Shown here: in pieces, positions 16,301 through 25,169 of the stretch | How the letters are laid out: each line of letters starts with the position of its first letter | Position numbering within the stretch: the stretch's first letter is position 1 | Assembly (NCBI GenBank): GCA_963973915.1 | Contig: CAXBBM010000012.1 | Location: 31,828-95,827, forward strand | Length of the DNA: 64,000 bases | From: Polycyclovorans sp002706265 | Lineage (GTDB): Bacteria; Pseudomonadota; Gammaproteobacteria; Nevskiales; Nevskiaceae | Direction of reading: 5' to 3' | Position numbers and translations under genes: made by a program | The notes under the pieces: model-generated | Databases searched by the model: none | What the model saw: only the letters and a program-made list of their open reading frames with translations | Told to the model about the DNA's origin: nothing

Positions 16301-18001
16301 ATGGGCAAGGTCAGGGGCAATGTCGGGGGCTGGTCACGGCGTGACTTTCTGAAGCGGGCGGGTGCCGGGGCGGCGGTCGCGCCGCTGGCGGCCTGCTCGT
16401 CGTCGGCGGTGCTCGACGGGCTGAGGGCGGGCGTGAATCCCTTCAACCACGGCGTCGCCTCGGGCGACCCGCTGACCGACCGGGTGATGCTCTGGACCCG
16501 CGTCACGCCGCCGCCCGGCATGACCCTCGACATCCCCGCCACGGTCACGGTGGCCGACGACCCTGCGCTGCAGATCAACGCGCGCGCCCTGGCCGTTACC
16601 GCGCGGGCCGATCGCGACTGGACCGTGAAGCACGACGCCACCGGCCTGATTCCGGGCGCCACCTACTACTACCGATTCGATGCCCTGGGCTTCAGTTCGC
16701 CCGTGGGCCGAACGCGAACCGCCGGTCTGAACCCGCAGCGCATGCGCATGGCGGTGGTGAGCTGCTCAAGTTATCCGGACGGTTTCTTCAACGCCTACGC
16801 CCGCATCGCCGAGCGCGCCGACCTCGATCTGGTGCTGCACCTGGGCGATTACCTGTATGAAACCGGCAGCGCCGGTGAGGTGGGGCGCCCGCACGAGCCG
16901 CGTCGCGAAATTCTGTTGCTGGAGGACTATCGCGAGCGCCACGCGCAGTACAAGACCGATCCCGACCTGCAGGAAGCCCACCGGCAACATCCGTGGATCG
17001 TGGTCTGGGACGACCACGAATCGACCAACAACGCGCGCCGCGACAGCGCCCAGAACCACACCGAAGGCGCCATCGCCGACGGCGGCGAAGGCATCTGGCA
17101 GGTCCGCAAGGGCTTTTCGCAACAGGCCTATGACGAATGGATGCCGATTCGCCTGCCCGAGCCGGGCAATCCCAATCGCATCTGGCGTCAGTTCCAGTTT
17201 GGCCAACTCATGGACCTGTGGATGCTCGACACCCGGCTGTTCGACCGGGACGATGAGCTGCGCAGCAACGACCGCGACAGTTTCGACCCGGACCGCCGCA
17301 TGATCGGCCCCGAACAGCGCGACTGGCTGCTGGGCGGCCTGAGCACCTCGACGGCCACGTGGAAGATGCTGGGGCAGCAGGTCATGTTCGGCCAGTTCAA
17401 GCTCACACCCCTGCCGGACCTGCCGCTGGGGGCGCTGGCGCGACTGCCCATACCGCTGCTGCTGGCCAGCGGCGAGGGCTTGACCGACATCTATCTGAAC
17501 CCCGACCAGTGGGATGGTTACCAGGCCGAACGCCGGGCCATCTTTGATCACCTGAGTGCGCAGAACATCGCCAACACCGTGGTGCTCACCGGTGACATCC
17601 ACAGCTCGTGGGTGATGGACCTGACGCCCGATCCCGAAAGTCTGCTGGGCTACAACGCGCTGACCGGCGCCGGGTCTTTGGCGGTGGAGTTTGTCGGCAC
17701 CTCGGTCACCTCGCCCGGTCTCGACCAGCTTGCGCCCGTGCCCAATCTCGCGAACGCGCTGCGCCTGCTCAATCCGCACATGCAATACATCGAGGTCACG
17801 CGCCGCGGCTATCTGCTCATGGACATCACGCCCACCGAGACCGTGGGCGAATACTGGTACGTGCCCACGGTGGCCGTGCCCGACAGCAGCGAGACGTTTG
17901 CCATCGGCTACGCCACTGCAGCCGGCAGCAACCACATCACCCGGCAGCCCCGTCGCGAGCCGCTGCCACCGCGGCTCGATGCGCCGCCGCGGGCGCCCTG
18001 A
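16301..18001 (+). CDS. PhoD-like alkaline phosphatase/phosphodiesterase, Tat-exported
   Basis: A 566-aa metallophosphatase of the PhoD family. The twin-arginine signal is WSRRDFLKRAG at residues 11-21, followed by a hydrophobic stretch ending in LAACSSS. An N-terminal Fn3-like PhoD_N domain (FNHGVASGDPLTDRVMLWTR) is followed by the metallophosphatase core: VVSCSSY, DLVLHLGDYLYE, WIVVWDDHESTNNA and NTVVLTGDIHSSW. These motifs carry the metal ligands. The enzyme would hydrolyse phosphate mono- or diesters in the periplasm. The LAAC sequence could also be a lipobox, giving a Tat lipoprotein. It ends at a terminator shared with the convergent gene. Confidence 0.9.
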   Translation: MGKVRGNVGGWSRRDFLKRAGAGAAVAPLAACSSSAVLDGLRAGVNPFNHGVASGDPLTDRVMLWTRVTPPPGMTLDIPATVTVADDPALQINARALAVTARADRDWTVKHDATGLIPGATYYYRFDALGFSSPVGRTRTAGLNPQRMRMAVVSCSSYPDGFFNAYARIAERADLDLVLHLGDYLYETGSAGEVGRPHEPRREILLLEDYRERHAQYKTDPDLQEAHRQHPWIVVWDDHESTNNARRDSAQNHTEGAIADGGEGIWQVRKGFSQQAYDEWMPIRLPEPGNPNRIWRQFQFGQLMDLWMLDTRLFDRDDELRSNDRDSFDPDRRMIGPEQRDWLLGGLSTSTATWKMLGQQVMFGQFKLTPLPDLPLGALARLPIPLLLASGEGLTDIYLNPDQWDGYQAERRAIFDHLSAQNIANTVVLTGDIHSSWVMDLTPDPESLLGYNALTGAGSLAVEFVGTSVTSPGLDQLAPVPNLANALRLLNPHMQYIEVTRRGYLLMDITPTETVGEYWYVPTVAVPDSSETFAIGYATAAGSNHITRQPRREPLPPRLDAPPRAP

Positions 18002-18015
18002 TCCCCACCACCAAA

Positions 18016-18038
18016 AAACCCGGCACAGGGCCGGGTTT
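18016..18038. terminator. Bidirectional rho-independent terminator
   Basis: AAACCCGGC and GCCGGGTTT form a 9-bp stem around a 5-nt loop. It lies between the convergent phoD-like and PQQ dehydrogenase genes. On the minus strand it is followed by six Ts, so it probably serves the dehydrogenase best. Confidence 0.8.
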
Positions 18039-18060
18039 GTAAGCTGCGCAGCGTCGTGGT

Positions 18061-20259
18061 TCAGCCGCCTTCGCCCTCGGGGGCCTTGGCGGCCGCCTTG
18101 AGTCCTTCGTGCAGGTCGTTGGCACGCTTGATCAGGTACTGATGGATGGCCTGCACATCTTCAGGCTTGAGCACGTCCATCATCGGCGGCATGCCCTGCT
18201 GCGCACGGGCGCCGGCAAGAATGCCGGGGAACATGGCGTGCGTTTCGGCCGTCATGTAACGCAGGTCCGGCACCATCGAGCTGCCGATGGCGTTGGGGCC
18301 GTGGCACATGCCGCAATGGCTGTTGTACAGGTCGCGACCGGCGGCGATCTGGGCTTCGGTGCCCGTGACTTTGGGCGGTGCGGGCTGTTCGATCAGGCCC
18401 GGTTTGGGGGGGGGCAGCTTGGCGGTGCCGCCCAGCTTGTAGGTGAGGATGCGTGAATCCGGCTGCACCTTGGCGGCCAGCGACAGGCCGCCCAGCGCCA
18501 GCGGGAAGCCGCCGCCCCAACCGGCGGCCACGGTGACGTACTGCTCACCGTCGATTTCGTAGGTGATCGGTCCGGCCATGACGCCGCTGTTGGCGGGGGA
18601 TTCCCACAGCTTTTCGCCCTTGTCGGCGGTGTAGGCGACGAAGCGCCCGTCGGCCGTGCCCTGAAACACCAGGTTGCCGGCGGTGCTCAGGGTGCCGCCG
18701 TTCCACACGGTCACGTGGCTCTGGCGCCACACTTCCTTCTGCGCCACCGGGTCCCAGGCGATGAGATGGCCCCGGTGCGCGGCCACGGCGCCGTCGAATT
18801 CTTTCTTGTTTTCAGGCAATGCCAGCGGCTGGGCGCCCAGGTGCCAGGTGCCCTTGCCGGCGTATTGCTCGTCGGGCGCGGGCGCCAGATAGGCGATGGC
18901 CTCCTGCATGGGAATGTAGACCAGCCCGGTTTGCGGGTTGAACGACATGGGCATCCAGTTGTGTGCGCCCAGCGGGCCGGGCGACACCAGCTTGCCTTCC
19001 TTCGACCAGTCGGCGTTTTCGGTCTCGACCGGTCGGCCGGTTTCCATGTCGACGTGCGAGGCCCAGTTGGCCGGGGCAAATTTCTCGGCCGACAGCAGCT
19101 CGCCGGTTTCACGGTCCAGCACATAGAAGAAGCCATTTTTCGGCGCCTGCATCAGCACCTTGCGCGGCTTGCCGTCAATCTGCAGTTCGGCCAGCACCAT
19201 GTGCTGGGTGGCGGTGTAATCCCAGTTGTCACCGGGGGTGGTCTGGTAGTGCCACACGTATTCGCCGGTGTCAGGCTTGAGCGCGACGATGGACGAGACG
19301 AACAGGTTGTCGCCGCCTTCCGGGCTGCGCACCGCGCGGTTCCAGGTCGAGCCGTTGCCAACGCCGATGTAGAACAGGTCCAGCTCGGGGTCGTAGGCCA
19401 TGGCGTCCCACACGGTGCCGCCGCCGCCAAATTCCCACCATTTGCCGGTCCAGGTGGGCAGGGCCAGTTCCATCGCCTTGTTTTCGGGCGGGTTTTCGGG
19501 ATTGCCGGGCACCGTGAAGAAGCGCCATTTCTGTGCGCCGGTTTCGGTGTCGTAGGCGGTGATGTAGCCGCGCACCCCCAGCTCGGCGCCGCCGTTGCCG
19601 ATGATCACCATGTCTTTGACGACGCGCGGCGCGCCGGTGATGGTGTAGCTGCGGTTTTCATCAACGATGGTGTTGACTTCCCACACCACCTTGCCGGTCT
19701 TGGCATCGAGCGCCGCCAGGCGGCCGTCATAGATGCCGACGTAGACCTTGCCCTTCCACACCGCGACGCCCCGGTTGGCAGGTCCGCAGCAGCCTTCACG
19801 CGCCTTGGTCAACGCCACCTTGGGGTCGTATTTCCAAAGCTCCGTGCCGGTGACCGGGTTCAGCGCCGACACCACCGAGTAGGGGCCGGTGACGTACATC
19901 ACGCCGTCGACCACGATGGGCGTGGCTTCCGTGGCGCGGTCGTAATCGAGTTTGTAGGCCCAGGTCAGGCCCAGTTCGTCCACGTTGTCGCTGGTGATGC
20001 GCGACAGCGGGCTGAAGCGCTGCTCGCTGTAGGTGCGGCCATGGGCCAGCCAGGCGCCGGGTTCTTCATTGGCCGCGATGATGCGGGCGCCATCGACGGC
20101 AGCGACCGGCGCGGCGGTGGGCGAGGGCTCGGCCTGGGCGGCCTTCGGGGACGCGGCGTCGGCTTCGGCCTTGGTGGCAGGGGCATCGGTCTTGGGGCCA
20201 CCGCAGGCCGCGAGCAATGCGCACAGCAGGGCAGGCGCCCAGAGGGATCGAATCAACAT
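18061..20259 (-). CDS. PQQ-dependent alcohol dehydrogenase with C-terminal haem c (quinohaemoprotein), lipoprotein
   Basis: A 732-aa quinohaemoprotein. The signal ends in a lipobox (LLCALLAAC, Cys19). The propeller contains GRTYSEQRFSPLSRIT, the vicinal disulfide of PQQ enzymes (REGCCGPANRG, Cys157-Cys158) and repeated W-motifs such as VYVGIYDGRLAALDAKTG. A C-terminal cytochrome c domain has CGMCH at about 649-653 and a possible Met ligand in GMPPMM. The enzyme oxidises alcohols or related substrates in the periplasm and passes electrons via haem c. The substrate is unknown. AGGAG precedes the ATG at 20259, and the longer frame is rejected. A type II enzyme anchored by a lipid is somewhat unusual. 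Confidence 0.9.
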   Translation of the reverse strand: MLIRSLWAPALLCALLAACGGPKTDAPATKAEADAASPKAAQAEPSPTAAPVAAVDGARIIAANEEPGAWLAHGRTYSEQRFSPLSRITSDNVDELGLTWAYKLDYDRATEATPIVVDGVMYVTGPYSVVSALNPVTGTELWKYDPKVALTKAREGCCGPANRGVAVWKGKVYVGIYDGRLAALDAKTGKVVWEVNTIVDENRSYTITGAPRVVKDMVIIGNGGAELGVRGYITAYDTETGAQKWRFFTVPGNPENPPENKAMELALPTWTGKWWEFGGGGTVWDAMAYDPELDLFYIGVGNGSTWNRAVRSPEGGDNLFVSSIVALKPDTGEYVWHYQTTPGDNWDYTATQHMVLAELQIDGKPRKVLMQAPKNGFFYVLDRETGELLSAEKFAPANWASHVDMETGRPVETENADWSKEGKLVSPGPLGAHNWMPMSFNPQTGLVYIPMQEAIAYLAPAPDEQYAGKGTWHLGAQPLALPENKKEFDGAVAAHRGHLIAWDPVAQKEVWRQSHVTVWNGGTLSTAGNLVFQGTADGRFVAYTADKGEKLWESPANSGVMAGPITYEIDGEQYVTVAAGWGGGFPLALGGLSLAAKVQPDSRILTYKLGGTAKLPPPKPGLIEQPAPPKVTGTEAQIAAGRDLYNSHCGMCHGPNAIGSSMVPDLRYMTAETHAMFPGILAGARAQQGMPPMMDVLKPEDVQAIHQYLIKRANDLHEGLKAAAKAPEGEGG

Positions 20260-20430
20260 CGTGGTGTTCTCCTGAGATTCTGATTGACGTAAACCGACAC
20301 ACAAGCTTCTGACGAGCCTTACGCTTCGGGAGTGTAGGGTCCCCGGGCGGGTACGCACCCTACCCGTCCGGGTGCGGAGTGCGGCGTCCGACCGGACCTA
20401 TCGTACCCGGCCGGTCGCGCATGAGGAACA

Positions 20431-22617
20431 ATGGGGCACACCTTTTCGGGCGCCGCCATGCCACAGCACCACGTCTCACTTGAACCCTGCGTCGACGCGA
20501 TTCTGGCCCACGTCGGCAACGACCTGCGCGTGGGCGTGCCCCTGGGGCTGGGCAAGCCGGTGGCGCTGGTCAATGCCTTGTACGCCCGCGCCAAGGCCGA
20601 TCCCACGCTGCGCCTGACCCTGCTCACCGCCCTGTCACTGGCCCGGCCGGTGCCCGGCAGCGCGGTCGAGAAGGCCTTTCTGGCCCCGTTCATCGAGCGG
20701 GTGTTTGGCGATGCGCCCGAGCTGGACTACGTGCGCGACCAGCGTGCCGGCACGGTGCCGGGCAACGTCTCGATTCGCGAGTTCTTCTTCGCCCCGGGCA
20801 GCCAGCTCGGCAACCCGCGCGCGCAGCAGGACTACATCAGCACCAACTACACCTTCGCCGCGCGTGACGTGTTTGCCCAAGGCTGCAATGTGACCGCGCA
20901 GATGGTGGCCTGCATCGATCGACCCGACAGCGACGGCGGGCCGCGCTACTCGCTTTCGTGCAACCCCGACACCGGCCCGGAGCTGATCGCCCTGATGCGC
21001 GACGCCGAGGCGCGCGGCGAGCGCAAGGTGGCGGTGGTGGCGCAGGTCAACCGCCGCCTGCCGTTCATGTTCCACGATGCCGAGGTGGCGGCGACGACCT
21101 TCGATCACGTCATCGACGCGCCTGGCCTTCAGCACGCGCTGTTCTGCGCGCCCAAGCAGCCGGTCAGCGACGCCGACCACGCCATCGGCCTGCATGCCTC
21201 GACGCTGCTCAAGGACGGCGGCACCCTGCAGATCGGCATCGGCCAACTCGGCGATGCCATCGTCCATTCGGCGCTGGCCCGCCACCAGCGCAACGCCGAC
21301 TATCGCGCCGCCCTCAGCGCTTTCGGCATCGACACCCGCTACGGCGACTGGCTGGCCCGCGAGGGCGGCAGCGCGCCCTTCGAGCAGGGGCTGTACGGCG
21401 CCAGCGAAATGTTCGTGGACGGCTTTTTGCACCTGATGCAGGCCGGCGTGCTGCGCCGCCCGGTCTATGACTTCTGGGCCCTGCAACACCTGGTGAACGA
21501 CGGCCGCTGCAACCCGGCGCGGCTCGACATTGGCGTGCTCGAAGGCTTCGACGCGCTGGGCGTACGCATGATTCGCGGCCATGACTTCGCGCGCCTGCAG
21601 GCCCACGGCCTGTTCACGGCCGACACCCGCTACGAGGCCGGCGAACTGATTGCGCCGAGCGGCGCGCGCATCCGCGCCAACATGGCCGACCCCGCCGCGC
21701 GCGCCGCCATCGCCGCCACCTGCCTGGGCAGCGCCCTGCACGGCGGCGTGGTGCTGCACGGCGGCTTCTTCCTGGGCCCCAATGCCTTCTACGACGCGCT
21801 GCGCGACATGCCGGAGGCCGAGCGGCGGCGTATCGCCATGGCCGGGGTCGACAAGGTCAATCAGCTCGATCTCAACCCGCGCCTGTACCGCGCCCAGCGC
21901 GTCCATGCCCGCTTCATCAACACCGCAATGATGGTGACGCTCGGCGGCGCGGCGGTGTCTGACGGGCTGGAAGACCACCGCGTCGTTTCGGGCGTGGGCG
22001 GGCAATACAACTTCGTGGCCATGGCGCACCAGCTGCCCACCGGGCGCAGCGTGATCATGGTGCGCGCCGTCCGGGAGGCGGGCGGCGAGCCACGCTCCAA
22101 CATCGTGTTCAATTACGGCCACTGCACCATTCCGCGCCACCTGCGCGACGTGGTCATCACCGAATACGGCATGGCCGATCTGCGCGCCAAAACCGACAGC
22201 GATGTCGCCAAGGCGTTGATCGGGATTGCCGACGCGCGCTTTCAGGATGAGCTGCTCAAGCAGGCGCAGGCCGCCGGCAAGATCGACGCGGGCTGGCGCA
22301 TTCCCGACCACGCCCGGCACAACACGCCGGAGCGGCTGCGTCAGCGCATGGCCGAACTGCGGCAGCGCGGACTGTTCCCCGATTTCCCCTTCGGCCACGA
22401 CTTCACCGACATCGAGCGCGATCTGGCGCGCGCATTGCCCCAGGTCAAGGCGGTGGCCGCGGGCACGCCAAAATGGAAGCTGCTGCTCAAGGCGCTGCGC
22501 GGCGGCGCGGTGCCCGAGGCCGTAAAGCCGCATCTGGCGCGAATGAACCTGACGCAGCCCGCGTCCCTGCAAGAACGGGTGGTGCAGCGGCTGCTGATCG
22601 AGGCGCTGCAGGGCTGA
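20431..22617 (+). CDS. Acetyl-CoA hydrolase/transferase-family protein
   Basis: A 728-aa member of the acetyl-CoA hydrolase/CoA-transferase family, with long N- and C-terminal halves. Characteristic parts are VGVPLGLGKPVALVNAL, TLQIGIGQLGDAIVHSAL with a GIGQ-type CoA site, GASEMFVDGFLHLM, HGGFFLGPNAFYDALR, SDGLEDHRVVSGVGGQYNFV and VITEYGMADLRAKTDSD. These enzymes move CoA between carboxylates or hydrolyse acyl-CoA. The specific acyl group cannot be told. ATG 20431 is used, and ATG 20458 (MPQHH) is an alternative. GAGGA lies close upstream of the first. The 171-bp gap to the divergent dehydrogenase holds both promoters. Confidence 0.85.
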   Translation: MGHTFSGAAMPQHHVSLEPCVDAILAHVGNDLRVGVPLGLGKPVALVNALYARAKADPTLRLTLLTALSLARPVPGSAVEKAFLAPFIERVFGDAPELDYVRDQRAGTVPGNVSIREFFFAPGSQLGNPRAQQDYISTNYTFAARDVFAQGCNVTAQMVACIDRPDSDGGPRYSLSCNPDTGPELIALMRDAEARGERKVAVVAQVNRRLPFMFHDAEVAATTFDHVIDAPGLQHALFCAPKQPVSDADHAIGLHASTLLKDGGTLQIGIGQLGDAIVHSALARHQRNADYRAALSAFGIDTRYGDWLAREGGSAPFEQGLYGASEMFVDGFLHLMQAGVLRRPVYDFWALQHLVNDGRCNPARLDIGVLEGFDALGVRMIRGHDFARLQAHGLFTADTRYEAGELIAPSGARIRANMADPAARAAIAATCLGSALHGGVVLHGGFFLGPNAFYDALRDMPEAERRRIAMAGVDKVNQLDLNPRLYRAQRVHARFINTAMMVTLGGAAVSDGLEDHRVVSGVGGQYNFVAMAHQLPTGRSVIMVRAVREAGGEPRSNIVFNYGHCTIPRHLRDVVITEYGMADLRAKTDSDVAKALIGIADARFQDELLKQAQAAGKIDAGWRIPDHARHNTPERLRQRMAELRQRGLFPDFPFGHDFTDIERDLARALPQVKAVAAGTPKWKLLLKALRGGAVPEAVKPHLARMNLTQPASLQERVVQRLLIEALQG

Positions 22618-22653
22618 GCGCGCCCGGCGCAGGCGCGGGGCCTGAACGGCCGC

Positions 22654-24540
22654 TCAGGCGCGGTCGCCGCGCAGCGCCTGCACCCGCTGCTGCAGATCGG
22701 CGGCGCTGACCTGATCGGCGGGCACCGGTTCGCCCGCCACCAGGCCAATGCGCGTCCAAACCCGGCGCGGCAGCCGTGCCCGTTTCAGGGCGTTGTCCCG
22801 CCGGCTGAAAAAGCTGCCCCACAGGCCCTGCAGGGCCATGGGCACCACCGGCACCGGCGTGGTCTTGACGATGCGCTCGATGCCACTGCGGAAGTGCTGG
22901 AGGTCACCGTTCGTCGTCAGCCCGCCTTCGGGGAAAATGCACACCACGTTGCCGGCCCGCAGCTCGGCCTCGATCTCGACGAAGGCGCGCTCCATCAGCG
23001 CCGCATTCTCCTTGGCACCGGCAATCGGGATGGCCTTGGCCGTGCGGAAAAAGACCTTGAGCAGGGGAAGGTTGTAGATCCTGTGATACATCACGAAGCG
23101 CACCGGGCGCCGGATGTTGCCGCCGAGGATCACCGGGTCGACGAAGCTCACGTGGTTGCAGACGATGACCGCCGGGCCTTCATCCGGAATGTGCTCAAGC
23201 CCCGATTTGTCGATGCGGTACAGCGTGTTGATGATGATCCACGCCAGAAAGCGCATCACGAACTCGGGCACCTGCGCGTAGATGAAGATCGCCACGCCTG
23301 CGTTGACCAGCACCGTGAGCAGCAGCAACTGGGGAATGCTCAGCCCGGCCCAGCGCAGCAGCAGCAGCGACATCACCGCCGCCCCGACCATGAACGCCGC
23401 ATTGAGAATGTTGTTGCCGGCCACCACCCGCGACAGGTGCGCCGGCGCGGCGCGTGTCTGGATCAGTGCATACAGCGGCACGATGTAGAGGCCGCCGAAC
23501 GCGCCCATCAGGCCCAGATCCCAGAGGATGCGGTGATTGGCCACCGAGGTGATGAAGGTCGCGATGCGCACCACGCCCTCGACGCGGGTTTCCGGCATGG
23601 CGAAGTACAGATCGATGCCGAACCAGGTCAGGCCCAGCGAACCCAGCGGCACCAGACCAATCTCCAGCTTGTGCCCCGACAGCCGCTCGCACAGCAGCGC
23701 CCCCGCCGCCATGCCCAGCGCCGACACGCTGAGCATCACCGTCATGACCACCACGTCGGCGCCCAGATGCAGCCGGAAATACTGTGGCAACTGCGTCAGA
23801 AACACCGCGCCGAAGCACCAGAACCAGGAAATGCCCAGCACCGCCAGCATCACCGTGCGGTCGCCGCGCACGAACTGGAAGGTGCGCCAGGTTTCGGTGA
23901 ACGGATTCCAGTTGAGCCGCAGACGCGGGGCGGCAGCAGCGGCCTCGGGAATGGCCAACGACACCGCGTACCCCAGCACCGCCAGCGCCAGGACGGCGGC
24001 CGCCACCCATCGGGGCCCGCCCGCCTGCGTCATCAGCCAGCCGCCGAGCACGGCCCCCAGCAGAATGGCCAGAAAGGTGACGACGGCCACCAGCGCATTG
24101 CCGCCCACCAACTCTGCGGGTCGCAGGGTCTGCGGCAGTATCGAGTACTTGACCGGCCCGAACAGCGCCGACTGCGTGCCCAGCAGAAACAGCAGCGCCA
24201 TCAGGCCGGGCACGCTGGGCCGCATCAGCGCAAGGGCGGCCAGTACCATCAGACCCAGCTCGAGGAGCTTGAGCCTGCGGATCAACGCCGCCTTCTCGTA
24301 CTTTTCGGCGATCTGTCCCGCCGTCGCCGAAAACAGCAGAAACGGCAGTATGAACAGCGCCGCCGCCGCGCTCGCGTACAGGTCAAGCTGCTGCGGCGAC
24401 AGCCCGGCAACCCCGACGGCCAGCACCACCACCACCGCGCTGCGATACACGTTGTCATTGAAGGCGCCGAGCAGCTGGGTCACGAAGTAGGGCCCAAAGC
24501 GGCGCTGGCGCAGCAGGTGGAACTGGCTGGGGTGGGTCAT
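22654..24540 (-). CDS. LplT-like MFS lysophospholipid transporter fused to PlsC acyltransferase
   Basis: A 628-aa fusion. Residues up to about 420 form a 12-helix major facilitator of the LplT type (FGPYFVTQLLGAFNDNVYRS near the start, GPVKYSILPQTL in the middle). The C-terminal part is a 1-acyl-glycerol-3-phosphate acyltransferase with the catalytic CNHVSFVDPVILGG (HX4D) and FPEGGLTTNGDL. The pair suits flipping lysophospholipids inward and reacylating them. The acyl-ACP synthetase domain found in many longer versions of this protein is missing. A GTG at 24546 lies just upstream, but ATG 24540 fits better. Confidence 0.88.
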   Translation of the reverse strand: MTHPSQFHLLRQRRFGPYFVTQLLGAFNDNVYRSAVVVVLAVGVAGLSPQQLDLYASAAAALFILPFLLFSATAGQIAEKYEKAALIRRLKLLELGLMVLAALALMRPSVPGLMALLFLLGTQSALFGPVKYSILPQTLRPAELVGGNALVAVVTFLAILLGAVLGGWLMTQAGGPRWVAAAVLALAVLGYAVSLAIPEAAAAAPRLRLNWNPFTETWRTFQFVRGDRTVMLAVLGISWFWCFGAVFLTQLPQYFRLHLGADVVVMTVMLSVSALGMAAGALLCERLSGHKLEIGLVPLGSLGLTWFGIDLYFAMPETRVEGVVRIATFITSVANHRILWDLGLMGAFGGLYIVPLYALIQTRAAPAHLSRVVAGNNILNAAFMVGAAVMSLLLLRWAGLSIPQLLLLTVLVNAGVAIFIYAQVPEFVMRFLAWIIINTLYRIDKSGLEHIPDEGPAVIVCNHVSFVDPVILGGNIRRPVRFVMYHRIYNLPLLKVFFRTAKAIPIAGAKENAALMERAFVEIEAELRAGNVVCIFPEGGLTTNGDLQHFRSGIERIVKTTPVPVVPMALQGLWGSFFSRRDNALKRARLPRRVWTRIGLVAGEPVPADQVSAADLQQRVQALRGDRA

Positions 24541-24764
24541 CAACACCGATTCGTGAGCAATCTGGTCTGCAGCATAGCCATTGCCGGCTTGCCGCTTTTG
24601 CCGCGCATCCGAACGGGTCTTTATTCAGGTGTCGCCCACGGTGGGTGACCGTCGAACATCCATCACCAAGCCCTGCGTCCGCGAATCACGCGGCGGTCGT
24701 CAAAGTTGGCGTTCAGGCAGCGCGTGATAGCGTCCGCGCCTTGTTCCACTCAAGGGAGTTACCG

Positions 24765-24995
24765 ATGCGCCATTTTGTTCTGCCTACCGCCGCCGCCCTG
24801 GCCCTGCTGCTGGGTGCCTGCTCGAAAGAAGAGGCCCCCGCTGCCGCTGCACCCGCCGCGGAAAAATCCGAAAGCAGCACGACCATCAACATCGATGGCG
24901 ACAGCGGTTCGATGTCGTACGAAAGCGACGACAAGGACGGCTCCAGCACGACGGTCAAGGTCGGCGATGACGACGACAAGAAGAACGACCAGTAA
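24765..24995 (+). CDS. Small acidic lipoprotein
   Basis: A 76-aa protein starting MRHFVLPTAAALALLLGAC, a clear lipoprotein signal with the lipidated Cys at residue 19. The mature part is Ala-rich, then Ser/Thr/Asp-rich with INIDGDSGSMSYESDDKDG and an acidic end GDDDDKKNDQ. AAGGGAG precedes the ATG. No family is recognised. A strong terminator follows at 25055. Confidence 0.72.
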   Translation: MRHFVLPTAAALALLLGACSKEEAPAAAAPAAEKSESSTTINIDGDSGSMSYESDDKDGSSTTVKVGDDDDKKNDQ

Positions 24996-25054
24996 GCCCT
25001 CAGGTTTTCAGGCCTGAAACGTCATGCCCGGAAGGGCGGGCGTCGCGACACCGC

Positions 25055-25080
25055 AAGCCGCCCCCTCACCGGGGCGGCTT
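25055..25080 (+). terminator. Rho-independent terminator
   Basis: AAGCCGCCCC and GGGGCGGCTT form a perfect 10-bp stem with a 6-nt loop (CTCACC), followed by TTTGTTT. It ends the small lipoprotein transcript 60 bp after the stop. Confidence 0.9.
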
Positions 25081-25169
25081 TTGTTTGGCCGCCGCGGTGG
25101 AATGCTGCGGTGGAATAATGGCGGGCCTGCACGCGTGCCGGCGACCGGCGTCAATTCCCAGGGGCCACC

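Noticed and set aside
20635..22572. A 645-codon leftward open frame opposite the CoA transferase
   Set aside because: Antisense artefact of GC-rich third positions. The forward frame is a known family along its full length.
22894..24648. A 584-codon rightward open frame opposite the LplT-PlsC fusion
   Set aside because: Composition is Gln/His/Arg-rich, typical of a reverse shadow, and has no domain.
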